Source: Paenibacillus silvestris (GTDB taxonomy: Bacteria; Bacillota; Bacilli; Paenibacillales; NBRC-103111). Taken from it: a stretch of DNA of 64,000 nucleotides. The notes beneath the pieces are model-generated. The model did no database searches. It was not told the origin of the DNA and saw only the letters and a program-made list of their open reading frames with translations. The stretch covers positions 1-64,000 of the forward strand of contig NZ_WTUZ01000021.1 in NCBI RefSeq assembly GCF_009882985.1, read 5' to 3'. Shown one piece after another: positions 9,044-19,157 of this stretch. The number at the start of each line of letters is the position of its first letter. Position 1 is the first letter of the stretch. A program made the position numbers and the translations under genes.

Positions 9044-9062
9044 ATGATACATGTCGTATCAT
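9044..9062. promoter_or_regulatory. 19-bp palindrome, copy 1, upstream of GH95 gene
   Basis: ATGATACATGTCGTATCAT is a 7-5-7 inverted repeat. An identical copy is at 14070-14088 ahead of the GH101 gene. Here it overlaps a possible -10 (TATGAT, 9043-9048) and lies about 90 bp before the start codon. An operator for a dimeric regulator is likely; a leader RNA hairpin is the alternative. Confidence 0.65.
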
Positions 9063-9151
9063 ACGTTAATTTGTCATGTTTTGTAGAGCTTCAAAAACGG
9101 AAAATAAGTGTTCACTGGCAAGGCAGTACAAAAACAGAAAGGGTGATAGAT

Positions 9152-12100
9152 TTGCGCAGATTATTGAAGACTCATTTCCAAAAGAAAGTCTTATTAAGTG
9201 TCATGGTTGCAGCTTGCCTTTCTTCCGGCTTTACAGGCATGACTAACGTATTCCCGCTAAGTACGGCACATGCGGCAACAGCAGTTACTTACACAGGATC
9301 TGCCCCGCCACCGGCTCATAATCTGGCCCTGTGGTATCGACAGCCTGCAACAGATTGGCAAACACAAGCGTTGCCAATTGGAAATGGCTACATGGGCGGG
9401 ATGGTTTATGGTGGTGTGGAACAGGAACATGTCCAATTTAACGAAAAAACCTTATGGACGGGAGGCCCACGTTCAAAAGCTGGCGGTGGAAGAGACGGTA
9501 ACCGGGATGGTGCTGCTGATCATTTAGAGGATGTACGTCAGAAGTTAGCGAGCGGGGATGTATCTGGAGCCACAGCGATTGCTGAACAATATTTGACAGG
9601 AACCTTAAATGATTATCCTCAGTTTGGAAATTATCAAACTTTTGGCGATATTTATTTTGATTTTGCGCTGCCAGCCTCTGTAACGGTGACCGACTATCGG
9701 CGAGAGCTGGATCTCGAAGATGGCATTGCCCGTGTGACATACAAGCAGAACGGAATTGACTATACGCGTGAGTATTTTATGAGCTATCCGGATAACGTGA
9801 TGGCGATGCGGCTTACGAGCAGCCAACCGAATCAACTGAACTTTGATGTAAGGGTTACAAGTCCGCAGACGTCTCCTTCAATCGTGGCTAATGGCAATAC
9901 GCTGACCCTTAGTGGTAAGCTGGCCGATAATGAAATGGCGTACGAATCCCAGTTCCGTGTTCAATCGGATGACGGCAGCGTAACGGCAGGAAGTGGGAAA
10001 TTGACGGTTGCAGGGGCAAGTTCTGTGACTATTCTCATGACGGCAGCGACGGATTATGCCAACCATTATCCCGATTATGTCGGAACGGACCCGCACTTAA
10101 CCGTAACTAATACGCTGGCAGCAGCTTCAGCCAAAACGTATGAATCGCTGCGGACGCAGCATTTGGCGGATTATCAGTCGCTGTTTAAGCGGGTATCCCT
10201 GAATCTGAATGATCAGATTGCAACGATACCGACGGATCAATTGCTGGCCAGTTACAGAAGCACTCGCACCAGCGCGCTGGAGTCACTGTTTTTCCAATAT
10301 GGCCGGTATCTGCTTATCGCCTCATCGCGTGAGGGGTCACTTCCTGCGAATTTGCAAGGCGTCTGGAATAACTCCAAAACACCGCCATGGGGAGCGGATT
10401 ATCACACCAATATTAATCTTGAAATGAACTATTGGCCTTCGGAAGTAACCAATTTAAGTGAAACGGCGATTCCTTATGTGGAATTTATCGATTCCTTGCG
10501 GGAGCCAGGCCGGGTGACGGCTCAGAAGCATCATGGCGTAACCGGGGAGGGTTGGACGATTCATACTTTTACAAGCGTATTTGGCTATACAGCGCCAGGC
10601 TGGGATATCAGCAACTGGGGATGGCAGCCGGCAGCGGGTGCGTTCCTTTCCCAACAGCTGTGGGAGAAATATTTGTTTACAGGCGATAAGACCTACTTGC
10701 AGAATAAGCTGTATCCGATCATGAAAGAAGCGGCACAATTTTGGACGAAAACGCTCGTAACAGATACAGACGGCACCTTGGTATCTGCACCAGGCGTATC
10801 GCCTGAACACGGTTCTTTGAGTATCGGGGACTCCTATGACCAAGAACTCGTTTGGCAATTGTTTACGAATTGTATGGAGGCAAGTGAGGCACTTGGCATA
10901 GATACGGATTTTCGAAACGAACTGATCGATAAACGCAGCAGGCTTTCTATGCCGAAAATTGGGAAATACGGCCAAGTGCAAGAATGGAAAGAAGATATCG
11001 ATGATCCGAATGATACGCATCGTCATATTTCTCATCTTGTAGGGTTATATCCCGGTAATATGATCAACAATGTGACGACACCTGATTTATTTCATGCGGC
11101 CAAGGTGACATTGACACAGCGCGGAGATGAAGCAGAAGGTTGGAGCCGAGCTAACAAATTAAATATGTGGGCTCGCACACTGGACGGAGATCATGCTGAG
11201 AAAATTCTTCGAGGACATCTTGACAGCAGTACGTACTCGAATTTATTCAATATTGGTCCGCCATTCCAAATTGATGGTAATTTTGGGGCAACGGCCGGGA
11301 TTGCGGAAATGCTTTTACAGAGTCATACGGGAAGTATCGATTTGCTGCCGGCTCTACCCATGGCATGGCCCAAAGGGGATGTGAAGGGCTTGAAGGCGAG
11401 AGGGAATTTTGAGGTGGATATGAGCTGGGACGGTACGATTTTGAAGAATGCCTCGATTACTTCTAGATTAGGGAATGTCGCTAAAGTAAAGAGTAGGACT
11501 TTTACGCATGCTGGGCAGTATCAAGTTTTAAAAGCGGACAACACACCAGTCAGTTACACCGTTAGCGGTGATACGATTACATTCAATACCGAAGTTGGGC
11601 AAAAGTACGTCATTATCTCCAGTGTGACACCACCACCACTTCCACCGACGAATGTGGAATCGCCTACGCATACGTTTACCAGCGTTGATCTGAAATGGAT
11701 GGCTCCGAGCAGTGGCGCTGAGGTTGCGGGTTATGTTGTAGACGTCTATCAAGGCGTTACTAAAGTGAAAAGCATCGATGTGGCGGCTGCAAGCACGAGC
11801 CTTCAAGTAACTGGACTTAGCGAGAAGCAGCTATACCGTTTCGTTATTTGGTCCAAAGATGCGAGTGGGACCTTATCTGCAACAAGCGCAGAAACGACGG
11901 CCTACACGTTTATAGGTGACGTTTATTTGCAAAACTTTGATAGCGGAGAGGTTGGGGGATGGAAGAAGACGTCAACGACAGGAAGTGCTACGTTCAGCGT
12001 AGAGAATAATACTTTGAAAGTTGCCTCAGCCCCTGTAGCTATTATGGTAGATGATAACTCGCCTGTGTATAAAGATGCTGATTTGGCTATGAAGCTGAAG

Positions 12101-13921
12101 ATTCAGACGGGAACGGGCAGAGTCGGGATGCTATTCCGCTACAATGACGTGAATAACTATGCCGGTGTCATCTATGATTTGGGCAAGTGGTTGTGGTATT
12201 ACGTGAAAGATGGTACAGAGCATTATGGTGATCTGGCTTCAGTGGCGATGACGAATGGCCAAAGTTATGACGTCAAAGCGAGGTTTGTTGACTCAGATAT
12301 GAAGTTATGGATCGATGGTCAACTAGTCGGTTCAGCGACAGTCGGAGATATTCTTAATGTCCCTGGAAAAATAGGTCTGAGAACGTGGTTCGATAATAAA
12401 GTGCTGTTCATTGATGACGTCACGTATACGAACACAAGGCCGGCCTCCAATATCCCAGTAGCAGGCGTTACGTTGGATAAATCGGCTGTGGCACTTAAAG
12501 TGAATGAGATGGTGCAGTTAACCGCCACGATTCAACCGTCGAATGCAACGAATCAAAACATCAATTGGACAAGCAGTAACTCGTTAGTTGCCAAGGTGGA
12601 GGTAGTCGGCGGTAAAACAATTGTCACAGGACTGAAAGAGGGTACAGCGGAAATTACGGCGACATCTGCGGATGGAGGTTTCCGGGCGGCAGCTCAGGTG
12701 ACGGTTACGAAGGCTAGTGGTGTCGTTCCATCGGTAAAAGTTGATGACCGCAATGCAGCTGTTATCTACACGGGTTCGTGGAATAATTACAGCGATGGTG
12801 GGGATTACAGTGGTACTGAGAAATACAGCAACACAGCTGGCGACTCCGCACAATTTACGTTTACCGGCACCACCATTCAGTTGATCAGTATGAAACAGAG
12901 GAATATGGGAAATGTCGATGTGTATTTGGACGGTGTGCTAGTTCAAGCGAATATTGATTGTTACGCGCCAAGTACGATTAAACAGGTTGTTCTCTACAGC
13001 AAGACAGGGCTAGTGGCTGGGCAGCATACGATGAAAGTTGTCGTCAAAGGGACAAAAAACGCGCAAGCCGTGGATACCATTGGCGCAATCGATGCTTTTG
13101 AGTACACGCCTGCCATAACAGCACCAAATGTATCAGCTGATGATATGAACAATGTCATTCTTGGCGCAGACGACAACATGGAATATTCTGTTGACGGCGG
13201 GCTGAGTTACACCCTGTATCAGGCAGCTCAAATCCCGACATTTAGTGGAAATCAAACCGTATTGGTTCGCGTTGCAGCGAATGCATCAAACGCAGCAGGT
13301 TTGCCGAAATCGCTTACGTTTACAGCGAATCCAATCGAATTGGGAGCTTCCTTGACAGGCCCGGCCTCAGTTGCAGCAGGAGAATCATTTAAGGTCGCAT
13401 ACGGATTGACTCATGCAGGAGAGGTATATGCGCAAGATGTAACGATCACGTATAATCCTGATCTTGTGACGTTCCTTTCAGCCAAATCTCTTAAAGAGGG
13501 ATTGGTCATTGTCAAACAAGCAGAAAAACCAGGTCAGATTCGGTTTATTACAGCAAGCACGGGTGTAAATTCGGCTAATGCGAATGCCGACTTGCTGCAG
13601 CTGGATTGGAAAGCCCAAGCGATTTTACATGCGCAAAGTGCTAGTTTCACACTATCTAATCTGAATATCGCCAATGGTGAAGGCGCAGAAACCTTCGTGC
13701 CTGACAGCTCCCTTCATGTTCAAATAACCGTTAACTCGATCGTTGGCGATTTGAACGGAGACAGAAAAGTATCGATTGGCGACTTAGCTATGATCGCTGC
13801 TGCTTATGGAAAAACAGAGGCAGATTCGGATTGGAGCCAATACAAATCTGCGGATATCAATCATGATCAAAAAGTAGACATTGATGATCTTGCAGCAGTA
13901 GCAGCCAAAATATTGGAATAA
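9152..13921 (+). CDS. Secreted multimodular GH95 (alpha-L-fucosidase family) with C-terminal cohesin and dockerin
   Basis: About 1589 aa. Signal peptide to ~40; GH95 catalytic region ~58-822; fibronectin type III ~831-918; LamG-like module ~923-1096; bacterial Ig-like group 2 ~1101-1188; a carbohydrate-binding-like beta module ~1194-1320; cohesin ~1391-1528; dockerin ~1532-1589 with two calcium-loop repeats (GDLNGDRKV and ADINHDQKV). GH95 catalytic residues appear intact: Asn420 and Asn422 in [10 protein letters not shown], Glu552 in SPEHG and Asp708 in QIDGNFGA. Known GH95 enzymes are inverting alpha-1,2-L-fucosidases or alpha-L-galactosidases; which one cannot be told here. TTG 9152 follows AAAGGG and begins a good signal peptide; the frame is also open back to 9044. 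It should work outside the cell with the GH101 enzyme and the surface cohesin. Confidence 0.88.
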   Translation: MRRLLKTHFQKKVLLSVMVAACLSSGFTGMTNVFPLSTAHAATAVTYTGSAPPPAHNLALWYRQPATDWQTQALPIGNGYMGGMVYGGVEQEHVQFNEKTLWTGGPRSKAGGGRDGNRDGAADHLEDVRQKLASGDVSGATAIAEQYLTGTLNDYPQFGNYQTFGDIYFDFALPASVTVTDYRRELDLEDGIARVTYKQNGIDYTREYFMSYPDNVMAMRLTSSQPNQLNFDVRVTSPQTSPSIVANGNTLTLSGKLADNEMAYESQFRVQSDDGSVTAGSGKLTVAGASSVTILMTAATDYANHYPDYVGTDPHLTVTNTLAAASAKTYESLRTQHLADYQSLFKRVSLNLNDQIATIPTDQLLASYRSTRTSALESLFFQYGRYLLIASSREGSLPANLQGVWNNSKTPPWGADYHTNINLEMNYWPSEVTNLSETAIPYVEFIDSLREPGRVTAQKHHGVTGEGWTIHTFTSVFGYTAPGWDISNWGWQPAAGAFLSQQLWEKYLFTGDKTYLQNKLYPIMKEAAQFWTKTLVTDTDGTLVSAPGVSPEHGSLSIGDSYDQELVWQLFTNCMEASEALGIDTDFRNELIDKRSRLSMPKIGKYGQVQEWKEDIDDPNDTHRHISHLVGLYPGNMINNVTTPDLFHAAKVTLTQRGDEAEGWSRANKLNMWARTLDGDHAEKILRGHLDSSTYSNLFNIGPPFQIDGNFGATAGIAEMLLQSHTGSIDLLPALPMAWPKGDVKGLKARGNFEVDMSWDGTILKNASITSRLGNVAKVKSRTFTHAGQYQVLKADNTPVSYTVSGDTITFNTEVGQKYVIISSVTPPPLPPTNVESPTHTFTSVDLKWMAPSSGAEVAGYVVDVYQGVTKVKSIDVAAASTSLQVTGLSEKQLYRFVIWSKDASGTLSATSAETTAYTFIGDVYLQNFDSGEVGGWKKTSTTGSATFSVENNTLKVASAPVAIMVDDNSPVYKDADLAMKLKIQTGTGRVGMLFRYNDVNNYAGVIYDLGKWLWYYVKDGTEHYGDLASVAMTNGQSYDVKARFVDSDMKLWIDGQLVGSATVGDILNVPGKIGLRTWFDNKVLFIDDVTYTNTRPASNIPVAGVTLDKSAVALKVNEMVQLTATIQPSNATNQNINWTSSNSLVAKVEVVGGKTIVTGLKEGTAEITATSADGGFRAAAQVTVTKASGVVPSVKVDDRNAAVIYTGSWNNYSDGGDYSGTEKYSNTAGDSAQFTFTGTTIQLISMKQRNMGNVDVYLDGVLVQANIDCYAPSTIKQVVLYSKTGLVAGQHTMKVVVKGTKNAQAVDTIGAIDAFEYTPAITAPNVSADDMNNVILGADDNMEYSVDGGLSYTLYQAAQIPTFSGNQTVLVRVAANASNAAGLPKSLTFTANPIELGASLTGPASVAAGESFKVAYGLTHAGEVYAQDVTITYNPDLVTFLSAKSLKEGLVIVKQAEKPGQIRFITASTGVNSANANADLLQLDWKAQAILHAQSASFTLSNLNIANGEGAETFVPDSSLHVQITVNSIVGDLNGDRKVSIGDLAMIAAAYGKTEADSDWSQYKSADINHDQKVDIDDLAAVAAKILE

Positions 13922-13928
13922 TCACCGA

Positions 13929-13958
13929 GGCTATCCTCTCCTGTTAGAGAGGGTAGCC
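13929..13958 (+). terminator. Strong stem-loop after GH95 gene
   Basis: A 12-bp stem (GGCTATCCTCTC / GAGAGGGTAGCC, one G-U) with a 6-nt loop starts eight bases after the stop codon. There is no T run, so it may be a transcript-end stabiliser or a factor-dependent end rather than a classic terminator. Confidence 0.55.
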
Positions 13959-13959
13959 C

Positions 13960-14025
13960 GGTTCAAAAAACATCAAAAATTAAGCAAAAAAGATCATTTG
14001 TATGCGCTTCCAGTAGAAGTATGAT
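13960..14025 (+). promoter_or_regulatory. Promoter C: tandem AraC-type operator plus -10, upstream of GH101 gene
   Basis: Direct repeats CAAAAAACATCA (13964-13975) and CAAAAAAGATCA (13985-13996) are 21 bp apart; TTTGTA at the -35 position is followed after 17 bp by TATGAT (14020-14025). Alignment with promoter B continues through ATTTG, ATGCG and TATGAT. It implies a leader of about 118 nt that contains the 19-bp palindrome. Confidence 0.75.
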
Positions 14026-14069
14026 GAAGATAAGCCAAAGAAGTAAGCAAGCGGTACTTTGCAAGCTCG

Positions 14070-14088
14070 ATGATACATGTCGTATCAT
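14070..14088. promoter_or_regulatory. 19-bp palindrome, copy 2, in GH101 leader
   Basis: Identical to 9044-9062 (ATGATACATGTCGTATCAT). It lies about 40 bp downstream of the likely transcription start from promoter C and 62 bp before ATG 14150, where a bound repressor would block elongation. Confidence 0.65.
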
Positions 14089-14149
14089 GTCGAATGAAAG
14101 CGAACGACCAAGAAACAGGGGAACCTAATCAGGGAGGGTGAATGGTTGT

Positions 14150-17100
14150 ATGAAATCCAGTAGTTCCAAGTTGAAAAAAAGCATTACGGTTTCTTTAGCC
14201 TTACTTACAGCTCTTCAAATGTATGCAGCAGTCCCAGCAGGTACCGCATTAGCTGCCGATGGAGATGCTTATTTCCAGGATTACAATAACGGTCAGGTTG
14301 GCGGTTGGAAGAAAGCCGCAGGGAACGCGACTTTTAGCGTAGTCAACAATATGCTCAAAGTTGTTACATCAGGGGTAACTTTGATGGTGGACGATAACTC
14401 GCCCTCCTATCAGAATGCCGAGCTGGAAACCAAGCTGAAGGTCGAGAGCGGGCAAGGACGTTATGGGTTTTTGTTCCGGTATGTTGATGTGAATAATTTT
14501 GCTGGTGTTGTCTATGACAATGGCAGTTGGCTCTACTATTACTATAAAAATGGTGCGGAATCCTACGGTACAATTGCCTCCAAAACGATGTCGACGAACC
14601 AAACCTATGATATTAAGCTGAGATACGTGGACTCGGATATTATTTTATGGATCGACGGAGAAAAGGTTGCTGCTGCAACCGTCGGAGATATGCCTTCAGC
14701 ACCAGGTAAAATCGGCATGAGAACATGGTTCGACAGTAAAACGATGTACCTTGATGATACGAAGGTAACCCCTTATACGAAGCCTACGCCGCCTAAACCG
14801 GACCCGAATGCCGTTAACTTTGTATCGGAATCGGGTACGCTGAAAGCTGAGTTGGATAGTACGTTCCCCCGTGTAGACAACTACGTATGGAAAGCAACCG
14901 GCGCTGTCATGAACGGGCAGAAAAATTATCTTTACGCTGTGAAAATCAATGGAGAAGAATATTGGCCGAAGACGACGGCAGAAAAAGTGGGTAACAGCGT
15001 GATCTACACGCTGAATGTGGAAGAGTTGGCCGTGCAAATGAAGGTGAAAATGGAAGTGGTCGACAATACGCTCGATATGAAGTTCACCGAAATTCAAGAA
15101 AACGGTTCGACCAAAGTGAAAACCATTGAATTCCCGAACCATAGTCTAGTCTCCGTATCTTCAACGCAGCCAAAAGCTCAGGAGACGGCAGCCTGGTTTA
15201 CCGGAGAGTGGAATAAAATATTTGAGGAATACAATGATCTGAAAAACGGAGCGCAAAACTTGAATCCAAGCGGCCGTACATTCGGCTTCGTCAATTCCGA
15301 TAAACTGGCGGCAACGATTGTCAATAATGTCATCAATGGGAACGATAAAGTACGCACTAGTGTATCGGATGCAGCTCCTGGCGAGAAAGTTGCTGCGCTG
15401 GCTAACGGCGCTTGGACGTACCGTGAAAGCATGGTTGCACCAGCTCCAGAAGCACTCCCATGGTCGAAAGTGATCATTACGCCGGATGCGAATAATGACG
15501 GTGTTCTCGACTGGCAGGACGGCGCCATCGTGTACCGCAGCCACTCCGATATGCCTTACGGAAGCGACATGATTAAAGATAACATTTCATGGATTAGCAT
15601 GAACATTGCAACAACGGCTATGCCGTTTCTGCGTTCGCTTGACCACGCCAAGAAAATTGCGCATTTGACCGACGAGTTTGGCCAAATTGTGCTGCAGAAG
15701 GGCTATCAAGCGGAAGGACACGACGATTCGCATCCGGATTACGGCGGGCACATCGGTATTCGCCAAGGCGGGAAGGATGATTTCAACTACTTCCTGACAG
15801 AAGGCAAGAAGTATAACATTAAGGGCGGCGTACACATTAATGCCACGGAGTACCATTTGGACGCCTTCCAAACGAAAATGGCGAACATGATTGCACCGCT
15901 GAGCAAAGGGTGGGGATGGCTCGATCAAGCATACTATGTTGACCAACGCAAAGACATTGAGTCCGGGGAATTGAAACGTCGCTTGGATATGCTGAAAGCA
16001 GATACGGGTAACAATTTGGATTTCGTGTATGTCGACGTCTACACAGGAGCAGGCTGGAACGCGAAGAAGCTGGCCGATTATATTAACGGCAACGGCTGGA
16101 TGCTCGGCACGGAATTTGCAGGCCCGCTGCAAGAACAAGCCTCATGGGTTCACTGGGGAACAGATCCAGGGTATCCGAATCAAGGCGATGACAGTAAAAT
16201 CGTCAGGTTCATTCGCAACACGAATGTGGACGGCTTCATGAGCGATGCGCTTCTGAAAGGAAATAAGCAGTCCGGTGTCGGTTATTGGCAGCCTAACTCC
16301 CAATTCTACAGCTATCAAGAAGTGACGAAGACGTTCTTTAACCAGAACTTACCGACGAAGTACATGCAGCATTTCCCGATTATGAAAATGACGAACGATC
16401 GCGTCGATTTTGAAGGCAACGTATCGGTTGCACGTTCTGGAGATGGGAAAATTCATCTGAGCAAAGACGGCAATGATATCGCGATTATGACGGATTCCAG
16501 CGATATCAGTAACAGCACGATCTTCATCCCTTGGGATCCAGTGAAAGAAGATAAGATTTACCACTGGAATCCAGCTGGCGGCAGCACGACATGGAAACTC
16601 CCTGCGTCATGGAGCGGCGTACAAACTGCGAAGCTGTATAAGCTTACGGATACAGATCGTCAGTTCGTTGCGGACGTGAACGTAACGAACGGGCAAGTGA
16701 CACTGATGGCCGATGCTAATGTCGGTTATGTGCTTTACAAAACAGCAGCGGCGCAAGAGGCGGAAACAATTTGGGGCGATGGCAGTCCGGTCAAAGATCC
16801 GGGCTTTGACAGCCACAAGTGGGAAACTTGGAACAAATCATCTTCCGCTGGAACAACAGATCACATCAGTTTCAAGAAAAATAACAACGCTGACGATTAT
16901 CTGGAAGTAAAAGGGCCTGAGGATGCCAAGGTTGAGCAGGTGATCACAGGACTTGAACCTGGCAAAACCTACAGCGTATCCGTTTGGGTGAATGTATATG
17001 GAACGGATCGCAAGTCGTCGATCAGCGTGAAACAAGGCGACAAGGAAGTGTCCAACTATTTGGAGGATACGAAGCTGAAATATTTCGCTCCGCAGCACAA

Positions 17101-18598
17101 ATATTACAATACGAATTTCCAACGCATCGAAGTGGATTTTGACGCGGTAAGCGATACAGCAACCCTTGCTCTTAACGTAGCGCCAGGGGCCGCACAGGTT
17201 TCCTTCGACGATGTACGGATATGGGAGAATCCGGGGAAAACCGATCAAGCAGGGGCTGTTCTTAATGAAGATTTCGAGAATGTCGATGAAGCCTGGGGGC
17301 CTTTTGTATATGGGAAGGCAGGCAATGTGCAGACACATATGGTCGAAAAAGGCGATAATCAAGTGAAATCCTATGTACTGGATGGCAACTTCTCGTTGAA
17401 AACGAATGAAGGCGGAGCGGGAGAATGGCTGCGCACACTGCCGCAGACACTGCGTCTGGACACGAATCAAAAGTACCATTTGACAATGCAGGCCAAAGCG
17501 GATGTGGCTAATCAGTACACCGTTGCCGTTCGTGTGAATGATAACGGCACCGTGCGTGATCTGGCAACCAAAACGCTGCCAGCGGGAGCAAGTACAGTTG
17601 ACTTGACGTTCATGACAGACAATGCCAAGAATGCTTACCTCGCTATCGTGAAAGGTGCAGATAGCAGTAGTGCCGAGCTCGGAGGCCAGCTTGTAGTTGA
17701 TAACATTCGCGTGACCGATGAGACCGTACATGCGGTGACTGGCGTAGTGCTCGACAAGACGGCTGTATCGCTCGCTGAAGGCGGTACCGTAGAGTTGAAG
17801 GCAATGGTGCAGCCTGAGAATGCGACGAACAAGAATGTGACTTGGTCCAGCAGTGATGAATCGATTGCAAAGGTTGAAGTTGTTGACGGTAAGGCGGTTG
17901 TTACTGGCTTAAAAACAGGCAGTGCTGCCATTACAGCGACAACAGCCGATGGCAATTTCCATGCAACGGCACAAGTTACAGTCACGAAATTGGTGACTGT
18001 ACCAGCGACTACGTTACTTGCACCTACTTCAGTGCTAACAGGTCAAACGCTTACGGTACGTGTAGGCTTATCCGATGTTACCGACGCGGTTTACGCGCAG
18101 GATTTGACGATTGCTTACGATCCTTCGCTGATGGAATTTGTTTCAGCCAAACCAGCTCAAACGGGTATCAGCTTGGTATCCAAATCGGAAGCAACGCCTG
18201 GCAAAGTTCGCTTCATCGTTGCGAGCGAAGGTGCTGGGCATGCAATAATCGGCAGCGGCGATGTGCTTGAGCTGACCTTTAAAGCAAAAGATATTGTGCT
18301 GCCAGCAACAGCTCGACTAGCCGTTGAAGCGGCGGTACTTGGGGATGCACAGGGGCACGAGACAAGTACAACACTTGGATCGGCCAGTGTTTCCATCACA
18401 ACACCTCCTCCTGGCACGCCGGGCGATATCAATGGCGATAACAAAGTGTCGATTGGCGACCTTGCGATGATCGCTGCCAACTATGGCAAAGATTCGAGTA
18501 GCTCGGATTGGAATCTTGTGAAGAAAGCCGACGTTACTGGTGATAACAAAATCGATCTAGACGATCTTGTGAAAGTGGCTAGTCAGATTATTGAATAG
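14150..18598 (+). CDS. Secreted GH101 endo-alpha-N-acetylgalactosaminidase-family enzyme with C-terminal cohesin and dockerin
   Basis: About 1482 aa. Signal peptide to ~35; LamG-like module ~39-210, closely similar to that in the GH95 protein; GH101 region ~223-867; two galactose-binding-like beta modules (~884-1030 and ~1039-1193); Ig-like group 2 ~1196-1280; cohesin ~1284-1420; dockerin ~1424-1482 (GDINGDNKV and ADVTGDNKI loops). The nucleophile Asp629 in FVYVDVY and acid/base Glu655 in LGTEF fit the GH101 mechanism, which releases Gal-beta1,3-GalNAc from Ser/Thr in mucin-type glycoproteins. ATG 14150 follows GGGAGGG; GTG 14138 overlaps that site. Expression should respond to the YesN-like regulator through promoter C. 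Confidence 0.9.
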   Translation: MKSSSSKLKKSITVSLALLTALQMYAAVPAGTALAADGDAYFQDYNNGQVGGWKKAAGNATFSVVNNMLKVVTSGVTLMVDDNSPSYQNAELETKLKVESGQGRYGFLFRYVDVNNFAGVVYDNGSWLYYYYKNGAESYGTIASKTMSTNQTYDIKLRYVDSDIILWIDGEKVAAATVGDMPSAPGKIGMRTWFDSKTMYLDDTKVTPYTKPTPPKPDPNAVNFVSESGTLKAELDSTFPRVDNYVWKATGAVMNGQKNYLYAVKINGEEYWPKTTAEKVGNSVIYTLNVEELAVQMKVKMEVVDNTLDMKFTEIQENGSTKVKTIEFPNHSLVSVSSTQPKAQETAAWFTGEWNKIFEEYNDLKNGAQNLNPSGRTFGFVNSDKLAATIVNNVINGNDKVRTSVSDAAPGEKVAALANGAWTYRESMVAPAPEALPWSKVIITPDANNDGVLDWQDGAIVYRSHSDMPYGSDMIKDNISWISMNIATTAMPFLRSLDHAKKIAHLTDEFGQIVLQKGYQAEGHDDSHPDYGGHIGIRQGGKDDFNYFLTEGKKYNIKGGVHINATEYHLDAFQTKMANMIAPLSKGWGWLDQAYYVDQRKDIESGELKRRLDMLKADTGNNLDFVYVDVYTGAGWNAKKLADYINGNGWMLGTEFAGPLQEQASWVHWGTDPGYPNQGDDSKIVRFIRNTNVDGFMSDALLKGNKQSGVGYWQPNSQFYSYQEVTKTFFNQNLPTKYMQHFPIMKMTNDRVDFEGNVSVARSGDGKIHLSKDGNDIAIMTDSSDISNSTIFIPWDPVKEDKIYHWNPAGGSTTWKLPASWSGVQTAKLYKLTDTDRQFVADVNVTNGQVTLMADANVGYVLYKTAAAQEAETIWGDGSPVKDPGFDSHKWETWNKSSSAGTTDHISFKKNNNADDYLEVKGPEDAKVEQVITGLEPGKTYSVSVWVNVYGTDRKSSISVKQGDKEVSNYLEDTKLKYFAPQHKYYNTNFQRIEVDFDAVSDTATLALNVAPGAAQVSFDDVRIWENPGKTDQAGAVLNEDFENVDEAWGPFVYGKAGNVQTHMVEKGDNQVKSYVLDGNFSLKTNEGGAGEWLRTLPQTLRLDTNQKYHLTMQAKADVANQYTVAVRVNDNGTVRDLATKTLPAGASTVDLTFMTDNAKNAYLAIVKGADSSSAELGGQLVVDNIRVTDETVHAVTGVVLDKTAVSLAEGGTVELKAMVQPENATNKNVTWSSSDESIAKVEVVDGKAVVTGLKTGSAAITATTADGNFHATAQVTVTKLVTVPATTLLAPTSVLTGQTLTVRVGLSDVTDAVYAQDLTIAYDPSLMEFVSAKPAQTGISLVSKSEATPGKVRFIVASEGAGHAIIGSGDVLELTFKAKDIVLPATARLAVEAAVLGDAQGHETSTTLGSASVSITTPPPGTPGDINGDNKVSIGDLAMIAANYGKDSSSSDWNLVKKADVTGDNKIDLDDLVKVASQIIE

Positions 18599-18607
18599 CT
18601 AAAGGAA

Positions 18608-18653
18608 CACAAAATACCGCTAGGATGGAACTCCATCCTGGCGGTATTTTGTG
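18608..18653 (+). terminator. Rho-independent terminator
   Basis: A long stem (CACAAAATACCGC... paired with ...GCGGTATTTTGTG, about 20 bp with one mismatch or G-U) and a 6-nt loop, ten bases after the GH101 stop. The A-rich left arm and T-rich right arm allow termination on both strands. Confidence 0.85.
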
Positions 18654-18660
18654 CTGGAGG

Positions 18661-18830
18661 ATTAACTGGAATTTCTACTGTTAAAAATGGCGCGGAGTGA
18701 GACTTTGATGAAATAACTGGAAATTGTGGAGTTAATTCAGTCGATTTGCCTCATTTCTGACGAAACTTGAGGAATTAGCAGGAGAATTTCCATTTAATGG
18801 TTCGATGGCGGCGGTTATGAACAAATTAGC
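18661..18830. repeat. Interspersed intergenic repeat, copy 1
   Basis: Starts with ATTAACTGGAATTTCTACTG, which recurs with one change at 31491-31510. Both are followed by related AT-rich text containing reiterations of GGAAATT and TTTCC. No coding potential is seen. Confidence 0.5.
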
Positions 18831-18871
18831 GGTACATTTTCCCGTTAAAGTTTAAATGATGGGAGTGAGGG

Positions 18872-19087
18872 GATGAGTAGTAAATGGTGTGACGGGATGA
18901 GAATGGGTGATGAGTGATAAATGGCGTGATGGGATCAGAGTAGGTGAAAAGTGATAAATGGTGTGACGAGATGAGAGTGGGTGAGGAGTGATAAATGGTG
19001 TGATGAGATGAGAGTGGGTGAGGAGTGATAAATGGTGTGATGGGGTGAGAATGGGTGATGAGTAGTAAATGGTGTGACGAGATGAGG
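18872..19087. repeat. 37-bp tandem repeat, about 5.8 copies
   Basis: Unit starts GATGAGTGATAAATGGTGTG, then ACGAGATGAGAGTGGGT. Copies begin at 18872, 18909, 18946, 18983, 19020 and 19057, with a few substitutions each and no length change. It has stop codons in each forward frame, so it is not protein-coding. Confidence 0.85.
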
Positions 19088-19157
19088 CGACGAAGTGAAC
19101 GTCTGGGCAGTAAAGTCGAAGTTGGAGTTGGAGTCGGAGTTAAATATGAAGGCTTAT

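Noticed and set aside
8983-9048. A fourth copy of the AraC-type promoter before the GH95 gene
   Set aside because: Anchoring on TATGAT at 9043 leaves no CAAAAAAnATCA repeats at the expected positions; a GTCTTA pair there is 19, not 21, bp apart.
18872-19087. Tandem repeat as a CRISPR array
   Set aside because: Units are contiguous and there are no unique spacers.
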